From Rhodospirillaceae bacterium (GTDB lineage Bacteria; Pseudomonadota; Alphaproteobacteria; Rhodospirillales; Rhodospirillaceae): 64,000 nt of DNA. This document shows, piece after piece, positions 18,538-28,348 of this stretch. Numbering within the stretch: position 1 is the stretch's first letter; each line of letters opens with the position of its first letter. The position numbers were made by a program, and so were the translations under genes. The notes below the pieces were generated by a model. That model was not told where the DNA came from. It was given only the letters and a program-made list of their open reading frames with translations, and did no database searches. The DNA lies in assembly GCA_947476695.1 (NCBI GenBank), contig CANJRD010000010.1, positions 62,001-126,000 on the forward strand, given 5' to 3'.

Positions 18538-19389
18538 TTAGACCTGATTGAAGTCAGTGTCCTCGAGACCCACGGCCGAGGCATTGGCCGTACTGGTCGC
18601 ATCGCGCTGCTTCTCGACCCAGCCGGCGCCGACGATGGCCAGCTCGTAAAGGATCAACATCGGGATCGCCAAACCGACCTGACTGAAGACATCCGGCGGC
18701 GTGACGATGGCGGCGAAAATGAACACGCCGACGATCGCATAGCGGCGCTTCTCGCGCAGAGCCTTCTGGGAAATGATCCCCACCTTGGCCATCAGAACGA
18801 GCAGCACGGGGAACTGGAACGCCAGACCGAAGGCGAACATCAGCTGCATCACGAGCGAAAGGTATTCGCCGACGCGCTGTTCGAGCTGCACCGGCATCTC
18901 GCCATTCGTGCCTTGCACCTGGAAGCCCAGCAGGAACTTCCATGCCATCGGCATGATGAAATAATAGACCAGCGCCGCGCCGAAGAAGAACAGGATGGGG
19001 CTGGCGACGAGGAACGGCACCAGGGCGCGCTTCTCGTGACGATAGAGACCCGGCGCGATGAATCGCCACATCTGTGTCGCGAACATCGGGAAGCTGACCA
19101 TGCCCGCGGCGAACAACGCCACGCGGATGCGCGTCATGAAGCCTTCGGTCAGCTGGGTGAAGATCAGGCGATTGGTGCTGCCACCGGCTTCCTGCATCGC
19201 ATGCTGCAACGGCTGCACGAGCCAATTGAAAATCGGTTCGGCCACCGTCATGCAGCCGAGGAACGCAACGATCAGACAGACAATCGAAATGAGAAGCCGT
19301 GAGCGCAGCTCCATCAGGTGATCGAGCAGCGGCATGGTGTGGCTGTCGGGATCTTCCGCGGAGCCCCCCGTGTAGTTCACGAGGTTCAC
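18538..19389 (-). CDS. tatC: Sec-independent translocase subunit TatC
   Basis: TatC is the receptor of the twin-arginine system and binds the RR signal together with TatB. The 283-residue protein has six membrane helices. It shows the family motifs MPLLDHLMELRSRL at the N-terminus and SFPMFATQMWRFIAPGLYRHEKRALVPFL, with PMAWKFLLGF afterwards. The Glu of HLMELR and the FxxPGL-type loop used for signal binding are intact. It overlaps tatB by four bases. Several proteins in this window carry RR signals. Confidence 0.97.
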   Translation of the reverse strand: MNLVNYTGGSAEDPDSHTMPLLDHLMELRSRLLISIVCLIVAFLGCMTVAEPIFNWLVQPLQHAMQEAGGSTNRLIFTQLTEGFMTRIRVALFAAGMVSFPMFATQMWRFIAPGLYRHEKRALVPFLVASPILFFFGAALVYYFIMPMAWKFLLGFQVQGTNGEMPVQLEQRVGEYLSLVMQLMFAFGLAFQFPVLLVLMAKVGIISQKALREKRRYAIVGVFIFAAIVTPPDVFSQVGLAIPMLILYELAIVGAGWVEKQRDATSTANASAVGLEDTDFNQV

Positions 19390-19862
19390 GATGTGCCCTC
19401 AGCGGACGGCGTGCGCGGCGGCTTCAACGGATCGTCCGGCGCAACCGCAGGCGGTTCCACGACGGCGGGCGTTGCGGCAACGGAGTCAGTAGGCGGCGCG
19501 ACGCCCGCGGCAATCTCTTCGCCGGCGCTGTTCACGGCGGTATGCGTGCCCTTCAAGGCAGCCTGCATTTCCTCTTCGGTGCGCGCCAGTTCGGCTGCGA
19601 ACTCACCGGTGGGATCGAGTTGTTTGTTGACGTAGGCGTTGATGTCAGCCGAGGCGACCTTTTGCACCGAGGCGCGGACTTCATCGAGTTCCGCTTCCCG
19701 GATCAGATCGTTCACGTGCCCCTGGAATTCGCCGGCGAGCTTGCGCGCCTGGCGCGTGAATTTGCCGGCCGCCCGCATCGCCTGCGGCAGCTCTTTCGGC
19801 CCCAGCACCACAACGGCGACAAGGCCGATCAAGGCTAGTTCTGACCACGCAAAATCAAACAT
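19386..19862 (-). CDS. tatB: Sec-independent translocase subunit TatB
   Basis: TatB pairs with TatC to bind twin-arginine signals. The 158-residue protein has the N-terminal helix FDFAWSELALIGLVAVVVLGPKELPQAMR with the Glu and Gly-Pro hinge of TatB. An amphipathic helix (FTRQARKLAGEFQGHVNDLIREAEL) and a long Ala/Glu/Pro-rich disordered tail follow. It lies between tatA (77 bases upstream) and tatC (four-base overlap). Confidence 0.96.
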   Translation of the reverse strand: MFDFAWSELALIGLVAVVVLGPKELPQAMRAAGKFTRQARKLAGEFQGHVNDLIREAELDEVRASVQKVASADINAYVNKQLDPTGEFAAELARTEEEMQAALKGTHTAVNSAGEEIAAGVAPPTDSVAATPAVVEPPAVAPDDPLKPPRTPSAEGTS

Positions 19863-19939
19863 CGATCCAATCCGGCATCAGCTTGTGCGGACGTCGCTCG
19901 CGGACTGAAGCGCCCGCGAGCCACCGCAGCGGCTGTGCG

Positions 19940-20161
19940 TCAGCCCGTGGTCGCGCGGTCTTTCTCGCGCGCCTGTTCATTGGCTGTGTTGGCTTCGATC
20001 GTCGGCTTCGCGCCCGGCTCATCGTCATCCGCCAGGCCCTTCTTGAAGGCCTTGATGCCCTTTGCGAAGTCGCCCATCAGGCCCGACACCTTACCCGTGC
20101 CGAAGATCAGCAGCACGACGGCCAGAACGATGAGCCAGTGCCAAATGCTGAAGGAACCCAT
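19940..20161 (-). CDS. tatA: Sec-independent translocase subunit TatA
   Basis: TatA assembles the pore of the twin-arginine translocase. The 73-residue protein has one helix ([19 protein letters not shown]), an FGxGK hinge, the amphipathic segment [20 protein letters not shown] with the conserved Phe-Gly/Lys pattern, and a short charged tail. The 261-base gap upstream to scpB holds a GGTGGCC/GGCCACC hairpin (20204-20231), so tatABC probably has its own promoter there. Confidence 0.96.
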   Translation of the reverse strand: MGSFSIWHWLIVLAVVLLIFGTGKVSGLMGDFAKGIKAFKKGLADDDEPGAKPTIEANTANEQAREKDRATTG

Positions 20162-20422
20162 TGTCGTACACTCCCAAAAGCCGCGGCGAACCGCGCGGCG
20201 CGGCGGTGGCCATTAGCTGCGACGGCCACCACGGACGTTCGCGGAACCCCTGTCGTTCGCGCAACTCGCGCAATCACTTCAAGGGCTTAGCTTAGCCTAG
20301 CCTTCTGGCCCGATCATCGCAAAAAGGCCAGGGACCTGCAATGTCTATGGGCAGAGGATTGGACCCAGTCCGCTCCGCGCCCTCTCTGTCAGATGAGGCG
20401 GCCAGCGGCAACCCACAAGGGA

Positions 20423-21280
20423 CTATTCGGCCTTTTCGGCTCCCTCGTCCCCTGAACCGTCATCCCCACCCGCAGCCAGGGGCTCGGCCGGCTCCTCGGA
20501 ATCGTCGGTGTCGAACAGCAGGGTCTCCGCCCCGGCACGGGTCGAGTAGGCCGGGCCACGGCGGCTGTCGAGCAGGCCGGCGGCGCGCAATTCCTCGATA
20601 CCGGGCAGATCCGACAGCGATTCCAAGCCGAAATGGTCCAAAAACGCGTTCGAGGTGCCCCACATAACGGGACGGCCCGGGACCTCTTTGCGGCCACGCG
20701 GCTTGATCCAGCCCTCTTCGAGCAGGATGTCGATGGTGCCGGTGGACACCGCGACCGCACGAATCTCTTCGATTTCGGCGCGGGTCACAGGTTGGTGATA
20801 GGCCACGATCGCCAGGGTCTCGATGGCCGCGCGCGACAACTTACGCGGAACGAGCTTCTCCAACCGCAAGCGCTCGGTGATATCCGGCGCGGTACGGAAC
20901 GACCAGCGGCCGTTGCCCTGCAACAGCTCGACACCACGGCCATGGTACAGGGCGCGCAGTTCCTCGAGCAGCTGCGGAACGTCCGCGCCCTCGCCGAGAC
21001 GCTCGGCGATGGTACGCTCTGAGATCGGCTCGGAGCTGGCGAACAGCAGCGCTTCAAGTACGCGCAGGTCTTCGGCGTTGCGGGTGACGCGATCGGCAGC
21101 CTGCGCGGCGACCTGTTCGGCCACCTCGGCGGGCAGTTCAACGCCTTCGTCCGCAGTGTCTTCTGCAGCCGTGTCTTCGGTCGCGGCGTCTTCCGGCGAA
21201 GCGTCTTCCACTTCGTCCTCCTCTTCGCGCATCCGATCGTCGATCAGGTCTTCGGCCAGAACTTCGTTATCAGGGCTCAT
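20423..21280 (-). CDS. scpB: Segregation and condensation protein B
   Basis: ScpB joins ScpA and SMC to make the bacterial condensin. The 285-residue protein has an acidic N-terminal extension (~residues 1-55, rich in Glu and Ala). Two winged-helix domains follow (LRVLEALLFASSEPISERTIAERLG and LSRAAIETLAIVAYHQPVTRAEIEEIRAV), with VPGRPVMWGTSNAFLDHFGLESLSDLPGIEELR after them. The acidic tails at both ends are longer than in Firmicutes. It overlaps the scpA stop by 11 bases. Confidence 0.95.
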   Translation of the reverse strand: MSPDNEVLAEDLIDDRMREEEDEVEDASPEDAATEDTAAEDTADEGVELPAEVAEQVAAQAADRVTRNAEDLRVLEALLFASSEPISERTIAERLGEGADVPQLLEELRALYHGRGVELLQGNGRWSFRTAPDITERLRLEKLVPRKLSRAAIETLAIVAYHQPVTRAEIEEIRAVAVSTGTIDILLEEGWIKPRGRKEVPGRPVMWGTSNAFLDHFGLESLSDLPGIEELRAAGLLDSRRGPAYSTRAGAETLLFDTDDSEEPAEPLAAGGDDGSGDEGAEKAE

Positions 21281-22100
21281 CGTTCGCAGCCATTCGGTTC
21301 GCTGGTTTCAGATAGATCGGCGAGAATGCCCCGCCGTCTTGACGGATATCGGCCTTGCCCTGCCGCACGAGTTCAAGCACGGCGATCAGGGTGGTGGAAA
21401 TCGCCGAACGGCGCATCAGCGGTTCCTTGATGTTGCGCGGCAGGAATACGCTCAGTTCCGCCCAATCGGGCACGTTGGGCAGAATTTCGCGCAAGCGCGC
21501 AATGGCGTCGTCGATCGAGAACAGATCGAAGGCTTCGATCTCTAGCGCCGAGACGTTCTTGTCGCGGTGCTGCGCACCGTAGGCGCGCAATAGGTCGTAC
21601 AACGAAACGTCGTAGACCGAGCGATAGGTGATCGGCAGACCTTCCGGCGCCCCGCGTCCGTAGAAGTCGATACCGCGACGCGGCAGTTCGAAAATCTTTT
21701 TGCCGGCTTCCTGCATCGATTCCAGACGCATGATCTGGAACTTCAGGGCTTCGGCCATCTCTTCCGCGGAGAGCTGCTCGTCGGACTCTTCCTTCGGCAG
21801 CAGCAGCTTCGATTTCAGGAACGCGAGCCACGCGGCCATCACGAGATAGTCGGCGGCGAGCTCAAGCTGGAAGGCGCGCGCGGTTTCGACGAAGACGAGG
21901 TACTGCTCGGCGAGCGCGAGGATCGACACGTGCATCAGATCGACTTTCTGATCGCGCGCGAGCGTCAGCAGAAGATCGATCGGACCTTCGAATGTGCCGA
22001 GAGACAGGACGAGCTGATGCAGGTCCGAGCTCGGCCGTTCGTCCTCTTCGAAAGACGGCGGCACGTCGGAAAGAGGCATATCGGACGGCTCAGACATCAA
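21270..22100 (-). CDS. scpA: Segregation and condensation protein A
   Basis: ScpA is the kleisin subunit that bridges the SMC heads. The 276-residue sequence has the N-terminal helix (FEGPIDLLLTLARDQKVDLMHVSILALAEQYL) and a long central helix region (LAADYLVMAAWLAFLKSKLLLP). It also has the winged C-terminal domain (RRSAISTTLIAVLELVRQGKADIRQDGGAFSPIYL). It lies 13 bases after a site-2 protease gene and overlaps scpB. Confidence 0.95.
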   Translation of the reverse strand: MMSEPSDMPLSDVPPSFEEDERPSSDLHQLVLSLGTFEGPIDLLLTLARDQKVDLMHVSILALAEQYLVFVETARAFQLELAADYLVMAAWLAFLKSKLLLPKEESDEQLSAEEMAEALKFQIMRLESMQEAGKKIFELPRRGIDFYGRGAPEGLPITYRSVYDVSLYDLLRAYGAQHRDKNVSALEIEAFDLFSIDDAIARLREILPNVPDWAELSVFLPRNIKEPLMRRSAISTTLIAVLELVRQGKADIRQDGGAFSPIYLKPANRMAANDEP

Positions 22101-22113
22101 AACTCATTTCCCC

Positions 22114-22800
22114 CTAGGCGTGCCCCGCCAGCGACGCGATGAGATCGATCAATCGCTCCGCGATTGGCACGACCACCCAGGACAGGATGCTTAAATTCAA
22201 CCCCACCAGCGAGCCCAGCCACGGAAGGGCTATCAGCAGCGCCAGCAGAATGAACATGCCGTATTTCTCCAGCCGCGCCAAGGGAAAGGCCAGCCGATCC
22301 GGCAAGATACCCACAGCCACGCGGCCTCCATCCATCGGCGGTAGCGGCAGCATGTTGAACACAGCGAGCAGGACGTTGATCTGGACGCTGTTGACGAGCA
22401 CTTCGGCGAAAAGTTTTCCACCGTCGCCCCCGGCGCTGGGGACCAAGTGAATCAACAGCGCGGAGACAATTGCCAAGAAGATATTCACAGCCGGTCCGGC
22501 GCCCGCGACCCAGACAGAATCGCGCCGTGGATTGCGCAGCCGGGAGAAATCCACAGGCACCGGTTTCGCCCAACCGAAGATCGGCAGACCGGAGAAATAC
22601 AGCATCACCGGAAGGATAATCGTCCCCATCGGATCGATATGCCGGATGGGATTGAGCGTTAGCCGTCCGGCCTCGCGGGCGGTCGGATCGCCGAACGCCA
22701 GCGCGATGTAGCCATGGGCTGCCTCGTGCAACGTGATCGCCAGGATTGCCGGAATGCCAACTGTGATGAAGCCGGCGATGAACGCGCTGATGTCAGGCAT
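22114..22800 (-). CDS. Site-2 protease family (M50) membrane metallopeptidase
   Basis: This 228-residue protein has five or six membrane helices and the zinc site HEAAH (in ITLHEAAHGYIALAFGD) near residue 25. The second site PMDGGRVAVGILPDRLA is near residue 155. It matches the short, PDZ-lacking rhomboid-like clade of S2P enzymes that cut proteins within the membrane. The substrate is unknown. It overlaps the nagZ stop by eight bases and precedes scpA, the conserved alphaproteobacterial order, but a functional link to condensin is unproved. Confidence 0.92.
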   Translation of the reverse strand: MPDISAFIAGFITVGIPAILAITLHEAAHGYIALAFGDPTAREAGRLTLNPIRHIDPMGTIILPVMLYFSGLPIFGWAKPVPVDFSRLRNPRRDSVWVAGAGPAVNIFLAIVSALLIHLVPSAGGDGGKLFAEVLVNSVQINVLLAVFNMLPLPPMDGGRVAVGILPDRLAFPLARLEKYGMFILLALLIALPWLGSLVGLNLSILSWVVVPIAERLIDLIASLAGHA

Positions 22801-23830
22801 TTTTCAACGCTGCATTGATTTGCGCGAGCTGGCTTCCGCCGATGGTGCTGCGCGGTTTCAGGCGGATCGACGCAACGGCGTCAAGCGCGCGCTGGCCGTT
22901 CGCGCCCAGCGTACCGATGCCCCGGGCGACCGCTTCCATGTCGGCGAGATTGCCGTCGCAGTGAAGCGCGACGTCGCAACCGGCGGCGATGGCGGCCCCT
23001 GCCCGTTCGTCGTACGGACCGCTCAGCGCTTTCATGCCGAGGTCGTCGCTCATCAACAGTCCGGTGAAGCCGATCTCGTTGCGGATGAGATCGATGACCT
23101 GTGGGGAATTCGTCGCCGGACGTTTCGCATCGAGCGCGCTGTAGACGACGTGCGCCGTCATGCCGAACGCCTGACGACCGGATTTGGCGAAGGCCACGAA
23201 CGGTACGAAGTCGGTCGCACGTAATGTCGCGAGGTCGGTGTCCACCACCGGCAATTCGAGATGACTGTCGGCACGCGACCGGCCATGGCCGGGAATGTGT
23301 TTGATGACCGGCACGACGCCCGCATCGATCAATCCATCACAGGCCGCAATGGCAAGATCGGCGACGATCTGCGGTTCATCCGAAAAGGCGCGGTCGCCGA
23401 TGATGTCGTGGGCGCCCGAGACAGGCACATCCATGACCGGCGCGCAGTCGACGTCGATGCCGAGTGCCACAAGTTCCTGGCCAATGAGTTGCAGATCGAA
23501 ACGCGTCATGGCGCGCGCTTTTGCCACGTCGCGCTCATACAGCTTTCCGAATGGCGCCATCGGCGGGGCCGCGCGCCAATGCGGCGGCTTGAGACGCTGC
23601 ACACGTCCGCCTTCTTGATCGATCAGCACCAGCGGATTGTGACCGGCCACAAGACCGCGCAGGTCGGCAACAAGCGCCCTCACCTGCTCCGGATCGCGCA
23701 CATTTCGGGCGAACAGGATGTAGCCCACCGGCTTCACGCGCGTGAAGAACGCGCGTTCTGCGTCGGTCAACGTCAGCCCGCTCATGCCGAAGATGGCCGC
23801 GGCGGGTGCAGCGGAAGACGCTGGCGTCAT
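22793..23830 (-). CDS. nagZ: Beta-N-acetylhexosaminidase NagZ (GH3)
   Basis: NagZ removes GlcNAc from recycled muropeptides in the cytoplasm. Starting at ATG 23828-23830 (chosen because the SPOR gene ends at 23841) the product is 345 residues. Family marks are GYILFARNVRDPEQV, VLIDQEGGRVQRLKPPHW and VPVIKHIPGHGRSRADSHLELP, which holds the catalytic His loop. The nucleophile Asp lies in GLLMSDDLGMKALSG. A later ATG (MSGLTLTDAERAFF) is also possible. It lies in the wall-related part of the cluster, after the SPOR protein. Confidence 0.94.
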   Translation of the reverse strand: MTPASSAAPAAAIFGMSGLTLTDAERAFFTRVKPVGYILFARNVRDPEQVRALVADLRGLVAGHNPLVLIDQEGGRVQRLKPPHWRAAPPMAPFGKLYERDVAKARAMTRFDLQLIGQELVALGIDVDCAPVMDVPVSGAHDIIGDRAFSDEPQIVADLAIAACDGLIDAGVVPVIKHIPGHGRSRADSHLELPVVDTDLATLRATDFVPFVAFAKSGRQAFGMTAHVVYSALDAKRPATNSPQVIDLIRNEIGFTGLLMSDDLGMKALSGPYDERAGAAIAAGCDVALHCDGNLADMEAVARGIGTLGANGQRALDAVASIRLKPRSTIGGSQLAQINAALKNA

Positions 23831-23840
23831 GGGGGTGTGC

Positions 23841-24923
23841 TCAGGGACGGACGACGATGCAGCCGACATTGCGGCTGGCCAATGCGCTGCAAAGGCCATC
23901 GGCAGTCGGCTTGTCGGCAACGGGACCGACGCGCAAACGATAGTACGTGCCGCGTTCACCCAGATCGGCTGTCACCACGGACGGCGCAAGATTGCCGAGC
24001 AGATCGCCGTTCTTGCCGCTGATGCGTTTCCACTCGCCCATCGCTGCATCTTCGGAACGCGCGGAGGCGAGTTGCAGGAACATCGCGCCCGGCGTGACAG
24101 CAGCGGGGGTCGCCGCTGGGGCTGGCGCGGCCGGAACAGCGGCGGGCGCTGCCTGCGGCGCGGCGGCGACCACGGCGGGCGCTGGCGGCGGCGGAACAGC
24201 GGCTGGCGGAACGGCAGGCGCAGCGGCGACGGGTGCCGGCGGGGCCGCGGCTGGGGGCGTTGCGGCGACCTGTTCAGTCTTCGGCGCGGGCGCGACCGGG
24301 GTCATCGGCTTGTCAGCCGCAGGCGCGGCGGCGGCAGGAGCCGCGGCGGGCGGCGTTTCCTTCAAGCCTTCGGCTTTCGCCACCAACTTGGCCAATGGGT
24401 CTTCGGCCTTGGACGCGGTGGCCGTGGGTTGCGGCGATTGTTGTGGCTGTGCGGGGGCTGCGGCCGGCGGCACATCGGCTTTCTTCACCGGCGGTGCCTT
24501 GGGCTGCTCCGGCGCGGGCAGAAGGTTCTCAACGCGGTCTTTCGGCTTGGCCGACTTGTCGAGCCGCTCATAGACCAGCTTGTCCTGGTTCTCGACCTGG
24601 AGACCGCCCGGATCTTCCGGTTTGACCTTGTAGGGCATGGACTCGGCGCGCACGACACCGCCCGCGCCCGCACCGCCATTGGACCCCGCGCCATCCCGGC
24701 CGCCGAGGACGTACCAGCCGGCGGCGGCAGCCACGGCCGCCCCGAACACCACGCCAGCGATCAGCCCGAAGGCGCCGCTTTTGCGCCTGCGACCGTGGTA
24801 ATCGTCATCGCCGAAAATGTCTTCCGTGAACGGTGTCGCGCGCAGATCGTCGCCACCACGGCTCGGCGCTCTCGCTTCGTCGCGGCGGAGCGGCGGTCCC
24901 TCACCGTCACGGTCAATGGACAT
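23841..24923 (-). CDS. SPOR-domain membrane protein with long Ala/Pro linker
   Basis: The 360-residue protein has a charged cytoplasmic start (MSIDRDGEGPPLRRDEARAP) and one membrane helix (residues ~63-83, FGLIAGVVFGAAVAAAAGWYVLGG). A long Ala/Pro-rich periplasmic linker (~125-285) follows, with a C-terminal SPOR domain (~290-360, MFLQLASARSEDAAMGEWKRISGKNGDLL...YYRLRVGPVADKPTADGLCSALASRNVGCIVVRP). SPOR domains bind denuded glycan at the septum, so a division role is expected. It starts one base after the argS stop and precedes nagZ. Confidence 0.92.
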   Translation of the reverse strand: MSIDRDGEGPPLRRDEARAPSRGGDDLRATPFTEDIFGDDDYHGRRRKSGAFGLIAGVVFGAAVAAAAGWYVLGGRDGAGSNGGAGAGGVVRAESMPYKVKPEDPGGLQVENQDKLVYERLDKSAKPKDRVENLLPAPEQPKAPPVKKADVPPAAAPAQPQQSPQPTATASKAEDPLAKLVAKAEGLKETPPAAAPAAAAPAADKPMTPVAPAPKTEQVAATPPAAAPPAPVAAAPAVPPAAVPPPPAPAVVAAAPQAAPAAVPAAPAPAATPAAVTPGAMFLQLASARSEDAAMGEWKRISGKNGDLLGNLAPSVVTADLGERGTYYRLRVGPVADKPTADGLCSALASRNVGCIVVRP

Positions 24924-24924
24924 A

Positions 24925-26700
24925 TCAGCGCATCTCCTCGACCGGTTCGACACCGAACACGGCGAGACCCGACGCTATCACCACGCCAACACCGCGGACA
25001 AGCGCCAGCCGGGCGGTGGACAATTCCTTGTCCTCCGCCTGCAGGAAGCGAAGCGCCGCGGCGTCGTTGCCCTTGTTCCACAAGGCGTGGAACTGGCTGG
25101 CCAGGTCGTACAGGTAGAACGCGACGCGATGCGGCTCGTGCGCGACGGCCGCGCCCTCAACCATACGTGGCCATGCGGCCATCATCTTGATCGTCGCGAG
25201 TTCTTCCGGATCGGTCAGGCGCGCGAAGTTAGCCTTCGCCAAGCCGGCGTCGGACAGGTCGATGCCCGGGAACATCTCGGGCGCGTGACGGAACACGGAG
25301 CGTCCGCGCGCGTGCGCGTACTGCACGTAGAACACGGGATTCTCGCGCGACTTCTCGGTGACCTTCGCATAGTCGAAATCGAGCGGCGCGTCGTTCTTGC
25401 GCGTCAGCATGATGAAGCGCACGACATCCTTGCCGACCGCGTCGATCAGATCGCGCAGGGTGATGAAGGTCCCCGCCCGCTTGGACATCTTCACCGGCTC
25501 GCCGTTGTTGAGCACGCGCACCATCTGGCAGAGCAAAACGTCGACCTGCCCCTTGCCCTCGGTCAGCGCCTTCACGGCCGCCTGCAGGCGCTTCACGTAA
25601 CCCCCGTGGTCGGCGCCGAAGAGATTCACCAGATCGGTGAAACCGCGGTCGACCTTGTCCTTGTGATAGGCGATGTCGCTGGCGAAGTAGGTCCAGCTGC
25701 CGTTGGATTTCTGCAACGGACGATCGATCTCGTCGCCGAACTGCGTTGCCTTGAACAGCAACTGCGGCCGCGGCTCCCAATCTTCCGGCGTCTTGCCCTT
25801 CGGCGGTTCGAGCACGCCGGTATAGGTCAGACCGTGCTTCGTCAGATAGTCGAGCGCATCCTGCACCTTGCCGGCATCGACCAGCGCCTTTTCCGACACG
25901 AAGATGTCGTGCTGCACGCCCAGCGCGGTGAGATCTTCCTTCACCTGGCGCATCATCCATTCGACGGTGAAGGCGCGCAGCGGCGGGATCCAGGTGGTTT
26001 CGTCGCTGGCGTCAGCCCACTTGTCGCCGTCGCGCTTCGCCAGCGCTTCGGCCACCGGGACGAGATAGTCGCCGCCGTATTGGATTTCCTTGCTCTCAAG
26101 CGCCGCCTGGAATTCCGCATCTGTGATGCGTCCGAGCGTTTGCAGATAGCGCTTGTGCAGCGCCCGGGCGACGTTGTCGACCTGCCCGCCCGCGTCGTTG
26201 ATGTAGTATTCCTTGGTGACCGCGAAACCGGCTTTCGCCAACAGGCGCGCGAGCGCATCGCCGACGACCGCGCCGCGCGCATGGCCGACGTGCATCGGCC
26301 CGGTCGGATTGGCGGACACGTATTCGACGTTGATCGGATGCTTCTTGTCAGCCCCGTTACCGTAGGCCGTGCCGATGGTCAGCACGTCCTTCAGCACGTC
26401 CTGCCAAATGCCATCCTTGAGCTTCATGTTCACGAAGCCCGGGCCGGCGATCGACGCCTCGACCACGTCCGGCGCGGCCTTGAGCTTCGCCACCAGCATC
26501 TCGGCGATGGCCTTGGGCGGTTTGCCCGCCGGCTTGGCGAGGATCATCGCGGCATTGGTGGTGACGTCGCCATGGCTCGGATCGCGCGGCGGCTCGGCCG
26601 CGACGCGTTCGAGGTCGAGCCCCGCCGGAAGTTGACCCTCGGCGACGAGTTCCGCGACGGCGGCGTCGACGCGCGATTTGACGATGGCGAAAATGTTCAT
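24925..26700 (-). CDS. argS: Arginyl-tRNA synthetase
   Basis: This class I synthetase charges tRNA-Arg. The 591-residue protein has the N-terminal ArgS-specific domain and the HIGH-type motif as [14 protein letters not shown]. The KMSKS-type loop is [18 protein letters not shown], and a C-terminal DALR anticodon-binding domain ends the protein. Length is normal. It overlaps the upstream dgt stop by four bases (ATGA) and is followed by the SPOR gene. Confidence 0.98.
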   Translation of the reverse strand: MNIFAIVKSRVDAAVAELVAEGQLPAGLDLERVAAEPPRDPSHGDVTTNAAMILAKPAGKPPKAIAEMLVAKLKAAPDVVEASIAGPGFVNMKLKDGIWQDVLKDVLTIGTAYGNGADKKHPINVEYVSANPTGPMHVGHARGAVVGDALARLLAKAGFAVTKEYYINDAGGQVDNVARALHKRYLQTLGRITDAEFQAALESKEIQYGGDYLVPVAEALAKRDGDKWADASDETTWIPPLRAFTVEWMMRQVKEDLTALGVQHDIFVSEKALVDAGKVQDALDYLTKHGLTYTGVLEPPKGKTPEDWEPRPQLLFKATQFGDEIDRPLQKSNGSWTYFASDIAYHKDKVDRGFTDLVNLFGADHGGYVKRLQAAVKALTEGKGQVDVLLCQMVRVLNNGEPVKMSKRAGTFITLRDLIDAVGKDVVRFIMLTRKNDAPLDFDYAKVTEKSRENPVFYVQYAHARGRSVFRHAPEMFPGIDLSDAGLAKANFARLTDPEELATIKMMAAWPRMVEGAAVAHEPHRVAFYLYDLASQFHALWNKGNDAAALRFLQAEDKELSTARLALVRGVGVVIASGLAVFGVEPVEEMR

Positions 26701-27893
26701 GGCTTAACAGCGGGGTCAAAGAGGCGTGAATGTTCGTCGAGGGCAAAACGGTCGGTCATGCCGGCGATGTAGTCCGCGACGCGGCGGGCGGTTTTCGTGC
26801 TTCCGGCCTTCAGCTCGCCAGTGCCGCGCCAGTCTTCCGGCAGCAGCTCCGGCTCGGCCAGCAACAGCGTGAACAGGTCTTTCACGACCCGGCGCGCCTT
26901 GCTCGTCATGCGGTTGATCTTGGTGTGGCGGTACATATGCGCAAACAAGAATTCCTTCAAGGATTTGTCGTGTTGCGCCATTTCGGCGGAGAAGCCGACC
27001 AAGGGGCGGCCGAGCGCCCGCACCTCATCCGCGCTGTTCAATCTGGCCGCCATTAGCCGCCGGCAGCTTTCATTGATGACGTCAGAGGTCATCACCGTGA
27101 TGAAGCGCCGCAGCGACTCATTGATCAGCCGACCGCGTTCGATGCCCGGGAAGTGCTGCTGAACGTCACGGAAGATCGGCCCGACCAAGGGCAGCCCAAG
27201 GACGTCTTCCAGCTGGAACAGCCCGCCCCGCAGACCATCGTCGATGTCGTGCGAGTTATAGGCGATGTCGTCGGAGACGGCGGCAATCTGGGCCTCGGCC
27301 GAGGGCCAGGTGCCCAATTCGAGATCGTGCCCGGCGTTGTATTCAATAATGGCCAGCGGCACCGGCTTTTCGCGGCTCTCGTCGAACAGCGGGCCGTTGT
27401 GTTTCACCAGACCTTCGAGGCAATCCCAGGTGAGATTGAGGCCGTCGAAAGCGGCATAACGCTGTTCCAGCTTGGTCACGATGCGCAGCGACTGCGCGTT
27501 GTGATCGAAGCCGTTGAAATTCGCCATGCAGTCTTTCAGCGCGTCTTCGCCGGCATGACCGAAGCAGGTGTGCCCAAGGTCGTGCGCCAGGGCGAGCGCT
27601 TCGGCCAAGTCTTCGTTCAGACCAAGGAAGCGGCACAGTGAGCGCGCAATCTGCGCGACTTCCAGGCTGTGGGTCAGACGGGTGCGGTAGTTCTCGCCTT
27701 CGCTGGCCACGAAGACCTGGGTCTTGGACTTCAGGCGGCGGAACGCCGCACTGTGGATGATGCGGTCGCGGTCGCGCTGGAACGGCGAGCGGGTGTCCGC
27801 CTCGCTTTCAGGCGTCAGGCGACCACGGGTTTTGGCGGGATCGCAAGCGATCGGCTCCATCGCCCCGGCCAGCGCGCGTAATGAGGGATTCAT
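26697..27893 (-). CDS. dgt: dGTPase-like HD-domain triphosphohydrolase
   Basis: The protein is predicted to split dNTPs to nucleoside and triphosphate. The ATG at 27891-27893 gives 398 residues, typical of the type 2 bacterial dGTPase-like group. The HD metal ligands are in [34 protein letters not shown] and [13 protein letters not shown]. The N-terminus [27 protein letters not shown] is the family signature. It diverges from erpA with an 87-base gap, and is the first gene of the long minus-strand cluster. Confidence 0.95.
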   Translation of the reverse strand: MNPSLRALAGAMEPIACDPAKTRGRLTPESEADTRSPFQRDRDRIIHSAAFRRLKSKTQVFVASEGENYRTRLTHSLEVAQIARSLCRFLGLNEDLAEALALAHDLGHTCFGHAGEDALKDCMANFNGFDHNAQSLRIVTKLEQRYAAFDGLNLTWDCLEGLVKHNGPLFDESREKPVPLAIIEYNAGHDLELGTWPSAEAQIAAVSDDIAYNSHDIDDGLRGGLFQLEDVLGLPLVGPIFRDVQQHFPGIERGRLINESLRRFITVMTSDVINESCRRLMAARLNSADEVRALGRPLVGFSAEMAQHDKSLKEFLFAHMYRHTKINRMTSKARRVVKDLFTLLLAEPELLPEDWRGTGELKAGSTKTARRVADYIAGMTDRFALDEHSRLFDPAVKP

Positions 27894-27980
27894 GGCCGGC
27901 ACACTACCTAAGCCCAGGCAAACCCGCAATAAAAGGCCCCTCGCTTGCCTGAACCGCCCGCCGCGCCTACATTCCTGGCC

Positions 27981-28331
27981 ATGAACCAGATTTCACCGGA
28001 ATCGCCTGTCGTCAGCCTGTCCAAATCCGCCGCCGAGCGGGTGAAGGTCTTAGCCGCGTCCGAGGGCAATCCCAGCCTGATGCTGCGTCTGGCGGTGTCG
28101 GGCGGCGGCTGTTCGGGATTTTCCTACGGATTTAGCCTGGATTCCGAGACAACCAGCGATGACCGCATCTTCGAGTATCACGGCGCGAAACTGGTGATCG
28201 ACGACGTCTCCCTCGACCTGCTTCAGGGCGCGGAGATCGATTTCGTCGATGATCTGATGGCCGCTTCGTTCCGGGTCACCAACCCGAACGCCACCTCGAC
28301 CTGCGGCTGCGGGACGTCGTTCGCGACCTGA
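27981..28331 (+). CDS. erpA: A-type iron-sulfur carrier protein ErpA/IscA family
   Basis: It delivers Fe-S clusters to target enzymes. The ATG at 27981 gives 116 residues with the three conserved Cys: C44 in GGGCSGFSYGF and C108/C110 in the C-terminal CGCGTSF. The segment VIDDVSLDLLQGAEIDFVDDLMAASFRVTNPNA is the usual core. An alternative upstream TTG would add 12 residues with no homology. Divergence from dgt-argS is the standard alphaproteobacterial arrangement. Confidence 0.94.
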   Translation: MNQISPESPVVSLSKSAAERVKVLAASEGNPSLMLRLAVSGGGCSGFSYGFSLDSETTSDDRIFEYHGAKLVIDDVSLDLLQGAEIDFVDDLMAASFRVTNPNATSTCGCGTSFAT

Positions 28332-28348
28332 TCCGCGCTACTGCGGCG